DNA from: an uncultured Ruminococcus sp.
GTDB lineage: Bacteria > Bacillota > Clostridia > Oscillospirales > Ruminococcaceae
NCBI GenBank assembly: GCA_900550695.1
Contig: URTF01000076.1
Location: 1 to 9,421, forward strand
DNA length: 9,421 nt
Direction of reading: 5' to 3'
Numbering within the stretch: the stretch's first letter is position 1; the number at the start of each line of letters is the position of its first letter. The position numbers and the translations under genes are program-made. The notes under the pieces were generated by a model that did no database searches, had not been told where the DNA came from, and was given only the letters and a program-made list of their open reading frames with translations. Positions 1 through 5,453 of the stretch are shown one piece after another.

Positions 1-50
1 TCCAAGATTGTCGGCTTGATTTTTTCCAAATTTTAAATGGTGTTTAGTAT
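1..50. repeat. Partial inverted-repeat element, copy A (right arm only)
   Basis: Positions 3-53 are identical to 563-613, the right arm of the complete element at 492-610. The opposite orientation occurs at 9370-9421. The arm ends in the 12-mer GGTGTTTAGTAT at 39-50. The left arm, if present, lies outside the window. It sits directly before a + strand terminator, so it probably occupies the 3' untranslated region of an upstream gene that is not visible here. Confidence 0.85.
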
Positions 51-95
51 AAAAAGTGCAGTTCACCAAAGCGTGGACTGCACTTTTTCTGTTTT
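51..95 (+). terminator. Rho-independent terminator of an upstream + strand gene
   Basis: The 15-nt arms 51-65 and 74-88 pair around the 8-nt loop CCAAAGCG and are followed by a T-rich tail (CTGTTTTT). The single imperfection is a T-G pair read on the + strand, which is a tolerated G-U wobble in RNA, but an A-C mismatch on the - strand. This favours use by rightward transcripts entering from the left. The reverse strand also ends in five Ts, so bidirectional action is possible. Confidence 0.8.
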
Positions 96-163
96 TGCAG
101 TGCGAATGAATTTGGCAGATCGGCACTGATCCGGAAAAACGGGGAAACAGCAGGATTTTGCGA

Positions 164-193
164 TGTAACCGAATTTGGCAGCCTGCATATAAT
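164..193 (+). promoter_or_regulatory. Candidate promoter for the DUF3343 gene (-10 only)
   Basis: A perfect TATAAT lies at 188-193, about 80 nt before the start codon at 274. No good -35 is present: TGTAAC at 164-169 with an 18-nt spacer is the best match and is weak. A TG lies one base too far upstream for a textbook extended -10. Transcription would begin near 200, inside the left arm of the inverted repeat at 195-252. Confidence 0.35.
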
Positions 194-194
194 G

Positions 195-252
195 TATCAA
201 ACGCAGAAAAATTGTGTAACGCAAACCTGCGTAACGCAACCTGCGTTTGATA
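195..252 (+). promoter_or_regulatory. 12-bp inverted repeat with iterated ACGCA sites upstream of the DUF3343 gene
   Basis: TATCAAACGCAG (195-206) and CTGCGTTTGATA (241-252) are perfect inverted copies separated by 34 nt. Between them are two adjacent direct repeats beginning GTAACGCA (216-230 and 231-244). The pentamer ACGCA or its complement occurs five times in 46 bp. Two inner hairpins can form, 219-232 and 233-247; the second excludes the outer stem. The right arm ends 8 nt before the ribosome binding site. It could be a multi-site operator overlapping the start of transcription or a leader with alternative folds; the sequence does not decide. Confidence 0.45.
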
Positions 253-273
253 TGTATCGGAAGGAGAGGAGCT

Positions 274-492
274 ATGGAAAGATATATCTTCGCTTTTCCG
301 TCCGTTACCATTGCGCTGAGGGCTCAAACCGTTCTGCGCCGAAAGGGCATCTCTGCCGATGTTATCCGCACCCCGAAGTCGCTTGCTGTCGGCTGCGGCT
401 ACAGCGTTTCGGCTGCGGCTGACCCGGGTGTGACCGCAGAGCTGCTCGAAGCGGAAGGCATTACTCCGCGCGCAGTCGGAAAGCCAAGATAA
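274..492 (+). CDS. DUF3343 family putative Se/S carrier-like protein
   Basis: This encodes 72 residues. The start at 274 is chosen because AAGGAGAGG lies at 261-269, five bases before the ATG; an in-frame ATG at 247 lies upstream of that site and lacks one. The fold suggested by the sequence is the small alpha/beta DUF3343 type: an N-terminal strand (YIFAFPS), a helix (IALRAQTVLRRKG), a strand (ADVIRTP), then the CG motif at Cys41-Gly42 and a C-terminal helix. In this family a conserved Cys near CG is the presumed sulfur or selenium carrier residue. These proteins are often encoded beside EF2568-type cysteine desulfurases, as here, so a role in accepting persulfide or selenide is inferred from context. 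The protein has normal length. Its TAA stop (490-492) abuts the inverted-repeat element that follows. No selD, yedE or yedF neighbour is visible, so selenium use is unproven. Confidence 0.78.
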   Translation: MERYIFAFPSVTIALRAQTVLRRKGISADVIRTPKSLAVGCGYSVSAAADPGVTAELLEAEGITPRAVGKPR

Positions 493-610
493 TACTAAAC
501 ACCAATAAAATACAGGAAAAAATCTGCGCCGAAATCGTATATTAACCTGTTTTCAACAGCTACAAGATTGTCGGCTTGATTTTTTCCAAATTTTAAATGG
601 TGTTTAGTAT
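492..610. repeat. Complete ~119-bp inverted-repeat (MITE-like or hairpin) element, copy B
   Basis: The element begins ATACTAAACACC (492-503) and ends GGTGTTTAGTAT (599-610), perfect 12-bp terminal inverted repeats. The arms stay alignable for about 48 nt: both carry GGAAAAAATC followed by a GCCGA block and an AATC block, with scattered mismatches. A small apical stem, CTGTT-TTC-AACAG, lies in the loop, so the whole unit can fold as one long hairpin. The right arm is nearly identical to copies A (1-50) and C (9370-9421). If the ends are taken as CTAAACACC/GGTGTTTAG, both sides are flanked by TA, as expected of a TA-targeting mobile miniature element. It encodes no protein. It separates the DUF3343 gene from the desulfurase gene. 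Confidence 0.8.
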
Positions 611-642
611 AAACCCTGATATTTTCAGAATTTTCCTTAAAT

Positions 643-684
643 AAAACGGGCGGAAATAATAAGTATGCTTTCCGCCCCCCGTTT
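643..684 (+). promoter_or_regulatory. GC-rich hairpin in the leader of the desulfurase gene
   Basis: GGGCGGAAA (648-656) pairs perfectly with TTTCCGCCC (669-677) around a 12-nt loop. Flanking AAAAC and GTTT can extend the stem across a few unpaired Cs. It is not followed by a T-tract on the + strand, so it is not a standard terminator for rightward transcripts; on the - strand it is followed by GTTTTATTT. It lies about 10 nt before the purine-rich ribosome binding site of the gene at 714 and could act as a transcript-processing or attenuating stem. Confidence 0.5.
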
Positions 685-713
685 CGGAAAAAAAGAAAGG
701 AAAGAGCCACAAA

Positions 714-1838
714 ATGATAAACTTTGACAATTCGGCAACGACCTTTCCGAAACCGTATCCTGTTCGCAGAGCCGTGAATGATGCTTTGACACGCTATGGC
801 GGAAACCCGGGCAGGAGCGGTCATGAGCTTTCAATAAAAACAGCCGAGGCGGTTTATGCCGCCCGCAAAAAGGCTGCCGACTTTTTCGGCGCACAGACGG
901 AAAACACCGTTTTCACAGCTAACTGTACCCATGCGCTCAACCTTGCGATAAAGGGAGTTTGCGGCGAGGGCGGACATATCATTATCTCAAACCTTGAACA
1001 CAACTCCGCAGCACGTCCCGTTTATGCATTGAGCAAGCGCAGCTGCTCTTTCGATATTGCCGATGTGACAGCCGATGATGACACCGCTGCCGCAAACTTT
1101 GAACGGCTGATAAGACCGAACACAAGAGCGATAGTCTGCACCCTCGGCAGCAATGTCACGGGCAGGATAACGCCCTACAAAAAGCTCGGCGAGATATGCA
1201 GGCGGCACAATATCTGTTTTATCGCAGACGGTGCGCAGGCTTGCGGAGTGCTTGACATAAAGCTTTCGGACGGGATAAATATTCTCTGTACGGCAGGTCA
1301 TAAGTCGCTCTACGGACCATCGGGAACGGGACTGCTCATTTCGGACGGAAAATTCCCGATAACTCCGCTTATGGAGGGCGGAACGGGAAGCACCTCACTG
1401 GAGCTTTCTCAGCCTGATTTTCTCCCTGACAGCCTTGAAAGCGGAACGGTCAATACAATGGGAATAATCGGACTCGGTGCAGGAATAGATTTTGTTTCGG
1501 AAATGGGCGTTGAAAAGATATTCAGGCATGAAACAGAGCTTTGCCGCTGTTTTATCGAAGGGATAAGACCCTTTGAAAGAGTACGGATATACCGCAGCAA
1601 CGGAAGCTATCTCCCGATAGTTTCGTTCAATATCGACGGAATGACCTCGAATGAGCTTGCGACTGAATTGAGCAGTCGTGGCTTTGCTCTTAGGGGAGGA
1701 CTTCACTGCTCGGGGCTTGCACACAAGGCGATCGGAACAGCACCCGAAGGAACGGTACGGTTTTCACCGTCCGTTTTCAGCACTCCTCAGCAGGTAAATC
1801 AGCTTATCAGAGCCATCGTTTCACTCCATAGTTTTTAA
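714..1838 (+). CDS. Class V aminotransferase / cysteine desulfurase (EF2568 type, TIGR01977-like)
   Basis: This 374-residue PLP enzyme is expected to release sulfur (or selenium) from cysteine, giving alanine and an enzyme persulfide. The fold-type I landmarks are in order: the N-terminal NFDNSATTFPKP motif (residues 3-13), GNPGRSGHE (30-38), His96 in LEHNS that stacks on the cofactor, Asp172 and Gln175 in ADGAQACG, and the Schiff-base Lys197 in TAGHKSLYGPSG. The likely catalytic Cys332 is in RGGLHCSGLAHK. Full length matches the family. The ATG at 714 follows a purine-rich GAAAGGAAAG site at 695-704. The adjoining DUF3343 gene is the expected carrier partner, although the repeat element and a hairpin now separate them (221 bp). 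It is not iscS or sufS in context: no isc or suf genes are seen. Exact substrate is open. Confidence 0.88.
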   Translation: MINFDNSATTFPKPYPVRRAVNDALTRYGGNPGRSGHELSIKTAEAVYAARKKAADFFGAQTENTVFTANCTHALNLAIKGVCGEGGHIIISNLEHNSAARPVYALSKRSCSFDIADVTADDDTAAANFERLIRPNTRAIVCTLGSNVTGRITPYKKLGEICRRHNICFIADGAQACGVLDIKLSDGINILCTAGHKSLYGPSGTGLLISDGKFPITPLMEGGTGSTSLELSQPDFLPDSLESGTVNTMGIIGLGAGIDFVSEMGVEKIFRHETELCRCFIEGIRPFERVRIYRSNGSYLPIVSFNIDGMTSNELATELSSRGFALRGGLHCSGLAHKAIGTAPEGTVRFSPSVFSTPQQVNQLIRAIVSLHSF

Positions 1839-1840
1839 TC

Positions 1841-1859
1841 GGTGTTTAGTATTACGCAT
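1841..1859. repeat. Solo end of the inverted-repeat element plus one ATTACGC unit
   Basis: GGTGTTTAGTAT (1841-1852) is an exact copy of the 12-bp terminus of the elements at 1-50, 492-610 and 9370-9421. It starts two bases after the desulfurase stop codon. The preceding TTTTTAATC weakly resembles the TTTTAAAT that precedes the terminus in full copies. It runs into ATTACGCAT, a single unit of the heptamer repeated at 2986-3013. It may be a remnant of an element or an independent use of the same end sequence. Confidence 0.6.
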
Positions 1860-1872
1860 AAGATGAAGCAGA

Positions 1873-2655
1873 TCATTTGATATCATTGATCTTTTCTTCC
1901 GTATGTATATCTCCGCCGCACTCAATGGAATCACATTCTATTCCGCCCTTGGTCCAGAGCGTTGTGCAGGATATCTTTCCACATTCGGAAATATCTCCGC
2001 AATGAACATTATTATTTGCATTGACGCTGCCGCTTATGTTTCCGCAGGTGATCTCATTTCCCGTGCTGACATTTCCGACAACATTTCCGCAGTATATGTC
2101 ACTGCCCGAGTTCACATCTCCGACAACATTTCCGCAGGACACCGTATTTCCCGCACAAATACCGCCTCCGACATTTTGGCATGCGATATCTCTTCCTGCG
2201 TGCAGACCGCCGTTGACATTTTTACACGCTGCATCACCGCCTGCGTGCAGACCGCCGCTCACATCGCCGTTTATGCTTGCGTTTCCCCATATTTCAGTGT
2301 TAAGTGTTCCCTCAAAATTTTCGGCAGAAAGATTGATGCATTTGTCCTTATCCCATTTTCCACCGGAAAGGATCTCTCCGTTGAGAACCTGAACAATGTA
2401 GAGCTTATCGTCATTCGGCAGGGTCATCTTTTCCGTACTTGCACCGCCTGAACTTTTACCGAAGAAAAGGCTGTCGATGCTTACCTTAAAAAAATCCGCA
2501 ATATCCGGTATTATCCCGACATCGGGCAAAGACTGTCCCGTTTCCCATTTTGATACAGCCTGAACCGAAACACCGACCGCATTCGCAAGGATTTCCTGAC
2601 CGATGCCCATATTTTTGCGGAGAATTTTGATATTTTCACCTATACTTATGTTCAT
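1873..2655 (-). CDS. XRE-family transcriptional regulator with a Cys-rich beta-solenoid C-terminal domain
   Basis: This encodes 260 residues. The start at 2655 is chosen because AAAGGAT lies just upstream and because the promoter -10 box (2700-2705) overlaps any longer reading frame. Residues 4-66 are a Cro/CI-type helix-turn-helix (LANAVGVSVQAVSKWETG, then PDIADFFKVSIDSLF), so it should bind an operator, probably as a dimer. Residues 67-118 form a linker and small domain. Residues 119-223 are seven 15-residue repeats of the form G-x-V-x-x-G-x-x-V-x-C-G-N-V-x, resembling the strand-turn repeats of bactofilin-like beta-helices. The last six have Cys at 144, 159, 174, 189, 204 and 219, exactly 15 apart. 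Further Cys lie at 106, 167, 225, 230, 241 and 246. No membrane segment is seen. The signal sensed by the solenoid is unknown. The gene converges on the desulfurase gene, 34 bp apart. Confidence 0.85.
   Translation of the reverse strand: MNISIGENIKILRKNMGIGQEILANAVGVSVQAVSKWETGQSLPDVGIIPDIADFFKVSIDSLFFGKSSGGASTEKMTLPNDDKLYIVQVLNGEILSGGKWDKDKCINLSAENFEGTLNTEIWGNASINGDVSGGLHAGGDAACKNVNGGLHAGRDIACQNVGGGICAGNTVSCGNVVGDVNSGSDIYCGNVVGNVSTGNEITCGNISGSVNANNNVHCGDISECGKISCTTLWTKGGIECDSIECGGDIHTEEKINDIK
1987..2301 (-). repeat. 45-bp in-frame imperfect tandem repeats inside the regulator gene
   Basis: Seven consecutive 45-bp units encode the 15-residue solenoid repeats; the first (2257-2301) is degenerate and the last six (1987-2256) keep the register without any insertion. 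The two units encoding GGLHAGGDAACKNVN and GGLHAGRDIACQNVG are the most alike and suggest a recent duplication. The others have drifted while keeping the Gly and Cys positions. Confidence 0.8.
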
Positions 2656-2679
2656 ATTATCTATCCTTTTATTAAAATT

Positions 2680-2691
2680 CAAAAGCTTTTG
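2680..2691. promoter_or_regulatory. 12-bp palindrome in the regulator leader (candidate operator)
   Basis: CAAAAGCTTTTG is a perfect palindrome lying between the predicted transcription start (about 2693) and the start codon at 2655. Its position would suit a self-repression site for the XRE protein it precedes. AT-rich palindromes of this size can arise by chance, so this is only a candidate. Confidence 0.35.
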
Positions 2692-2699
2692 TTGAATAC

Positions 2700-2729
2700 A
2701 TTGTAGCATAAGAAAAGGTCTGATGTCAA
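2700..2729 (-). promoter_or_regulatory. Sigma-A-type promoter of the XRE regulator gene
   Basis: On the - strand a perfect TTGACA (2729-2724) is followed after 18 nt by TACAAT (2705-2700). Transcription should start near 2693, giving a leader of about 38 nt with the ribosome binding site before the ATG at 2655. Confidence 0.78.
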
Positions 2730-2761
2730 ACGAATGTTGGTTTAAATCTGCGGTGCAAAAA

Positions 2762-2776
2762 TCAACCGCCGGTTGA
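2762..2776. promoter_or_regulatory. 15-bp palindrome upstream of the regulator promoter
   Basis: TCAACCG-C-CGGTTGA has perfect 7-bp arms around one central base and ends 33 bp upstream of the -35 box of the XRE gene. It could be a protein binding site. It is not followed by a T-tract on either strand. Confidence 0.35.
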
Positions 2777-2802
2777 ATATGCTGTCCTTATACTATACAA
2801 AA

Positions 2803-2844
2803 ATGCCCCCTTTTCAACGGTTCTATCCGATGAAAAAGGGGCAT
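2803..2844 (-). terminator. Rho-independent terminator of the hisS-aspS operon
   Basis: ATGCCCCCTTTTCA (2803-2816) pairs with TGAAAAAGGGGCAT (2831-2844), with CGG/CCG adding an inner stem. On the - strand the stem is followed by TTTTTG, and the one imperfection becomes a G-U wobble; on the + strand it is a C-A mismatch. Both facts favour use by leftward transcripts. It lies about 180 nt beyond the aspS stop codon, with no gene between. Confidence 0.85.
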
Positions 2845-2910
2845 CTGTTTTATCGCAAAACACCTTGCGGCTAAGGACGGGAAACCCATCACTTGCGGAA
2901 ATTTTGCCTA

Positions 2911-2960
2911 AAATATAGGGCTTGCAACGGGCGGATATGGAATCCGCCCCTACAATTTTC
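2911..2960. repeat. GC-rich hairpin repeat, copy 1
   Basis: GGGCGGAT (2929-2936) and ATCCGCCC (2942-2949) form a perfect 8-bp stem with the loop ATGGA. The hairpin and the sequence before it (AAATATAGGGCTTGCAAC) match a second copy at 7151-7190 with roughly three quarters identity. Both copies are intergenic, so this is a dispersed extragenic palindrome. No T-tract follows, so it is not scored as a terminator. Confidence 0.6.
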
Positions 2961-2985
2961 ACTATAAACTAACGGAGTGCAAATA

Positions 2986-3017
2986 ATTACGCATTACGAA
3001 TTACGCATTACGCATTA
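2986..3017. repeat. Tandem 7-bp repeat (ATTACGC) beside the aspS stop codon
   Basis: Four consecutive heptamers, ATTACGC, ATTACGA, ATTACGC, ATTACGC (2986-3013), are followed by a partial ATTA. They end three bases before the aspS stop codon, within its 3' untranslated region. Single ATTACGC units recur at 1851 and 7280, also next to gene ends. Function unknown. Confidence 0.7.
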
Positions 3018-3020
3018 AAC

Positions 3021-4802
3021 TTACTCTTCTTCCGTCTTTGTAACAGCAATGCCAAGGATATCAAGACTGTCCTTATCAACTTCGGCAGGGCAGGAGGACA
3101 TAAGCTCGGAAGCGTTCTGTACCTTCGGGAATGCAAGGACATCACGGAGATTGTCCGCACCGCACATTATCATCGAAAGTCTGTCAAGTCCGATTCCCAT
3201 ACCGCCGTGCGGTGCTGCGCCGTACTTGTATGCATCAACGAGGAAGCCGAACTTCGCCTGAATTTCTTCATCGGTAAGACCGAGGGACTCGAACATCTTC
3301 TGCTGGAGTTCATAGTCTGTGATACGGATAGAGCCGCTCGAAAGCTCTGTGCCGTTGAGAACGAGGTCATAAGCCTTTGCGAAAACCTTGCTCGGGTCGC
3401 TGTCGAGGTACTGCAAGCACTCGTCCATCGGCATTGTGAATGGGTGATGCATAGCGTCCCAGTGCTGTGTTTCTTCGTTCCATTCAAAGAACGGGAACTC
3501 TGTGATCCAAAGGAAATTGAACTTGCCCTCGGGGATAATGTTGAGCTGCTTTGCAACCTTAAGACGGAGTGCGCCGAGGAGAGGAAGAACAACGTTGTTC
3601 TTATCTGCTGCGATGAGGACTACGTCGCCCTTTTCTGCGCCCGTTGCTTTGAGGATAGCGTCAAGCTCGCCGTCCTTGAGGAACTTGCCGAATGAGCAGT
3701 TCGGAGCGTCGTCGTGCCAGCGGATATAAGCGAGACCCTTTGCACCGATGCCCTTTGCGTGTTCGATGAGCTTGTCTATTTCTTTTCTTGTAAGCGTTGC
3801 TGCTGCGTTCTTTGCAGTGATAGCACGGACTGTGCCGCCTGCTTCAATAGCGGAGCTGAACACAACGAAATCCGTGCCCTTAACGGTATCGGTGATGTCT
3901 GTGATCTCCATTCCGAAACGTGTATCGGGCTTATCAGAGCCGTAACGGTTCATAGCTTCGGTATAGGTAAGTCTTGGGAGCGGAGTCGGGATATCGATGC
4001 CGAGAACCTCGGAGAATTCTCTTCTTACGAAACCTTCTGCCATCTGCATAATGTCTTCGGTATCAACGAAGGACATTTCAAGGTCGATCTGCGTGAACTC
4101 CGGCTGTCTGTCCGCACGGAGATCTTCATCACGGAAGCAGCGTGCAAGCTGGATATATCTGTCGAAGCCTGCGATCATAAGGAGCTGCTTGTAGATCTGC
4201 GGAGACTGCGGAAGAGCATAGAACTTGCCGGGGTGAACTCTTGACGGAACGAGGTAATCTCTTGCGCCCTCAGGAGTTGACTTTATCATCATAGGAGTTT
4301 CGATTTCGATGAAGCCGTTCTCTGCGAAGTAATCTCTTGCGACCTTAGCGATCTTGCTTCTTTTGATGATGTTGTCCTGAAGCTTCTTGCGGCGAAGGTC
4401 GAGGTAACGGTACTTTAAGCGAAGCTCCTCGTTAGTGTTCGTATCATCAACGATCTCGAACGGAGGTGTCTGTGCCTTTGCAAGAACACGAAGGTCATCA
4501 ACGAATATCTCAAAATGACCCGTTGCGATCTTGTCGTTCACGCTCTCACGCTCACGGACTTCACCCTTTGCCATAAGAACATATTCCGAGTGGCAGGATG
4601 CAGCCTTGTCAAAAACTGCCTTGTCCGTTGTTTCGTTGAATGTGAGCTGAACAACGCCCGTTCTGTCACGAAGAACGATAAAGATGATACCGCCCTTGTT
4701 TCTTACCGTGTCAACGTAGCCGCCGACCGTAACTGTTTCTCCTGCTTTAAGGACTTCGCCGCAATAATGTGTGCGGTGGAGACCTGCCATTGTGTCTGCC
4801 AT
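3021..4802 (-). CDS. aspS: Aspartate--tRNA ligase (bacterial type)
   Basis: This 593-residue cytoplasmic class IIb synthetase attaches aspartate to tRNA-Asp. Residues 1-110 are the OB-fold anticodon-binding domain (HYCGEV, GGYVDTVRNKGGIIF). The catalytic core has QSPQIYKQLLM (199-209), motif 2 with FRDEDLRADRQPEFTQID (223-240), the bacterial insertion domain (about 290-420) and motif 3 with GGMGIGLDRLSMIM (533-546). Length is normal. The ATG at 4802 is preceded by GAGAGGAAG, which overlaps the stop of the upstream gene, so the two are translated as one operon. The OB-fold position that is Leu in discriminating and His in non-discriminating bacterial enzymes appears to be Lys36 here, so I cannot say whether it also charges tRNA-Asn. 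As the last gene of the operon it shares the T-box of hisS. Confidence 0.97.
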   Translation of the reverse strand: MADTMAGLHRTHYCGEVLKAGETVTVGGYVDTVRNKGGIIFIVLRDRTGVVQLTFNETTDKAVFDKAASCHSEYVLMAKGEVRERESVNDKIATGHFEIFVDDLRVLAKAQTPPFEIVDDTNTNEELRLKYRYLDLRRKKLQDNIIKRSKIAKVARDYFAENGFIEIETPMMIKSTPEGARDYLVPSRVHPGKFYALPQSPQIYKQLLMIAGFDRYIQLARCFRDEDLRADRQPEFTQIDLEMSFVDTEDIMQMAEGFVRREFSEVLGIDIPTPLPRLTYTEAMNRYGSDKPDTRFGMEITDITDTVKGTDFVVFSSAIEAGGTVRAITAKNAAATLTRKEIDKLIEHAKGIGAKGLAYIRWHDDAPNCSFGKFLKDGELDAILKATGAEKGDVVLIAADKNNVVLPLLGALRLKVAKQLNIIPEGKFNFLWITEFPFFEWNEETQHWDAMHHPFTMPMDECLQYLDSDPSKVFAKAYDLVLNGTELSSGSIRITDYELQQKMFESLGLTDEEIQAKFGFLVDAYKYGAAPHGGMGIGLDRLSMIMCGADNLRDVLAFPKVQNASELMSSCPAEVDKDSLDILGIAVTKTEEE

Positions 4803-4817
4803 TTTAATTACTTCCTC

Positions 4818-5432
4818 TCAATTTAATATATCATTTCTGAATTTTTCGATCAGTTCACTGTATTCACTGTCCGAACAGCCTTTTGCAAGCTGTGCGATGT
4901 TATCTATAAACTGCATAAAATCGGGGCGTTTTCTGTACTCCTCACGGGCTGAATTTATGTCCGGCAGTGCTTCAATAATATTTTGCACAGCCGTGTCAAT
5001 GCAGTATGCAGGATCAGCCGCAGATCTTTTGCTCTCGTTGATATATGTCTGCATAAAATTCTGTATGCTGTTGATTTCTTTGGCTCTTAAACCGCTTGCC
5101 GCCATATTCGCAGATACCATACGCATCACCTTGGGCAAAAGCTTCATCTGCATCGGCATTGATATGCTTCTCAAGCAGTCAAATTTTGTCAGCACGGCAT
5201 AAAGCCAAAATACCGCTTTTACCGATGCCGCATCAAGCTCGTTCTCATCGGCGATGCGCCCGATCTCAACAACGATATTTTCTTCGCTGTCCTTTTTATA
5301 ATGAGCAAACATCGCTTCAATATCAGCCCGGATCAGTGAATTATCTCCATTGTCAGCGCACATTTTGTCCGACAGCTCTGCACTGTCCATCATAAAAATT
5401 ATATTGCTTCGCTCTTTTATAACAAACAACAT
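4818..5432 (-). CDS. Hypothetical protein between hisS and aspS
   Basis: I do not recognise this family. The predicted product has 204 residues and is soluble, with no signal peptide or membrane segment. It looks mainly helical, with many Met, Ile and Ala residues and alternating charged stretches (for example SSLIEKF-like C-terminal helices ending EYSELIEKFRNDILN). Reading-frame reality is supported by tight packing: its TGA overlaps the ribosome binding site of aspS (15 nt gap), and its start follows the hisS stop by about 20 nt. The ATG at 5432 is preferred, with a weak GGTGA five bases upstream. A GTG at 5441 and two adjacent ATGs at 5393 and 5390 are alternatives. No catalytic motif is evident. 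Its place inside a synthetase operon implies co-expression under the T-box but does not show a role in tRNA charging. Confidence 0.7.
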   Translation of the reverse strand: MLFVIKERSNIIFMMDSAELSDKMCADNGDNSLIRADIEAMFAHYKKDSEENIVVEIGRIADENELDAASVKAVFWLYAVLTKFDCLRSISMPMQMKLLPKVMRMVSANMAASGLRAKEINSIQNFMQTYINESKRSAADPAYCIDTAVQNIIEALPDINSAREEYRKRPDFMQFIDNIAQLAKGCSDSEYSELIEKFRNDILN

Positions 5433-5453
5433 ATTCGTCACCGCTCAGTCGTG

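Noticed and set aside
1871..1899. Terminator between the converging desulfurase and regulator genes
   Set aside because: GATCA/TGATC followed by TTTTCTT gives only a 5-bp AT-rich stem that overlaps the regulator's coding end, too weak to call.
2021..2451. + strand open frames opposite the regulator repeats
   Set aside because: They mirror the 45-bp repeats of the - strand gene, giving monotonous Pro/Thr/Phe-rich products, and have no start signal.
2656..2709. N-terminal extension of the XRE regulator to 2709
   Set aside because: The extension runs through the -10 box at 2700-2705, and the ribosome binding site directly supports the start at 2655.
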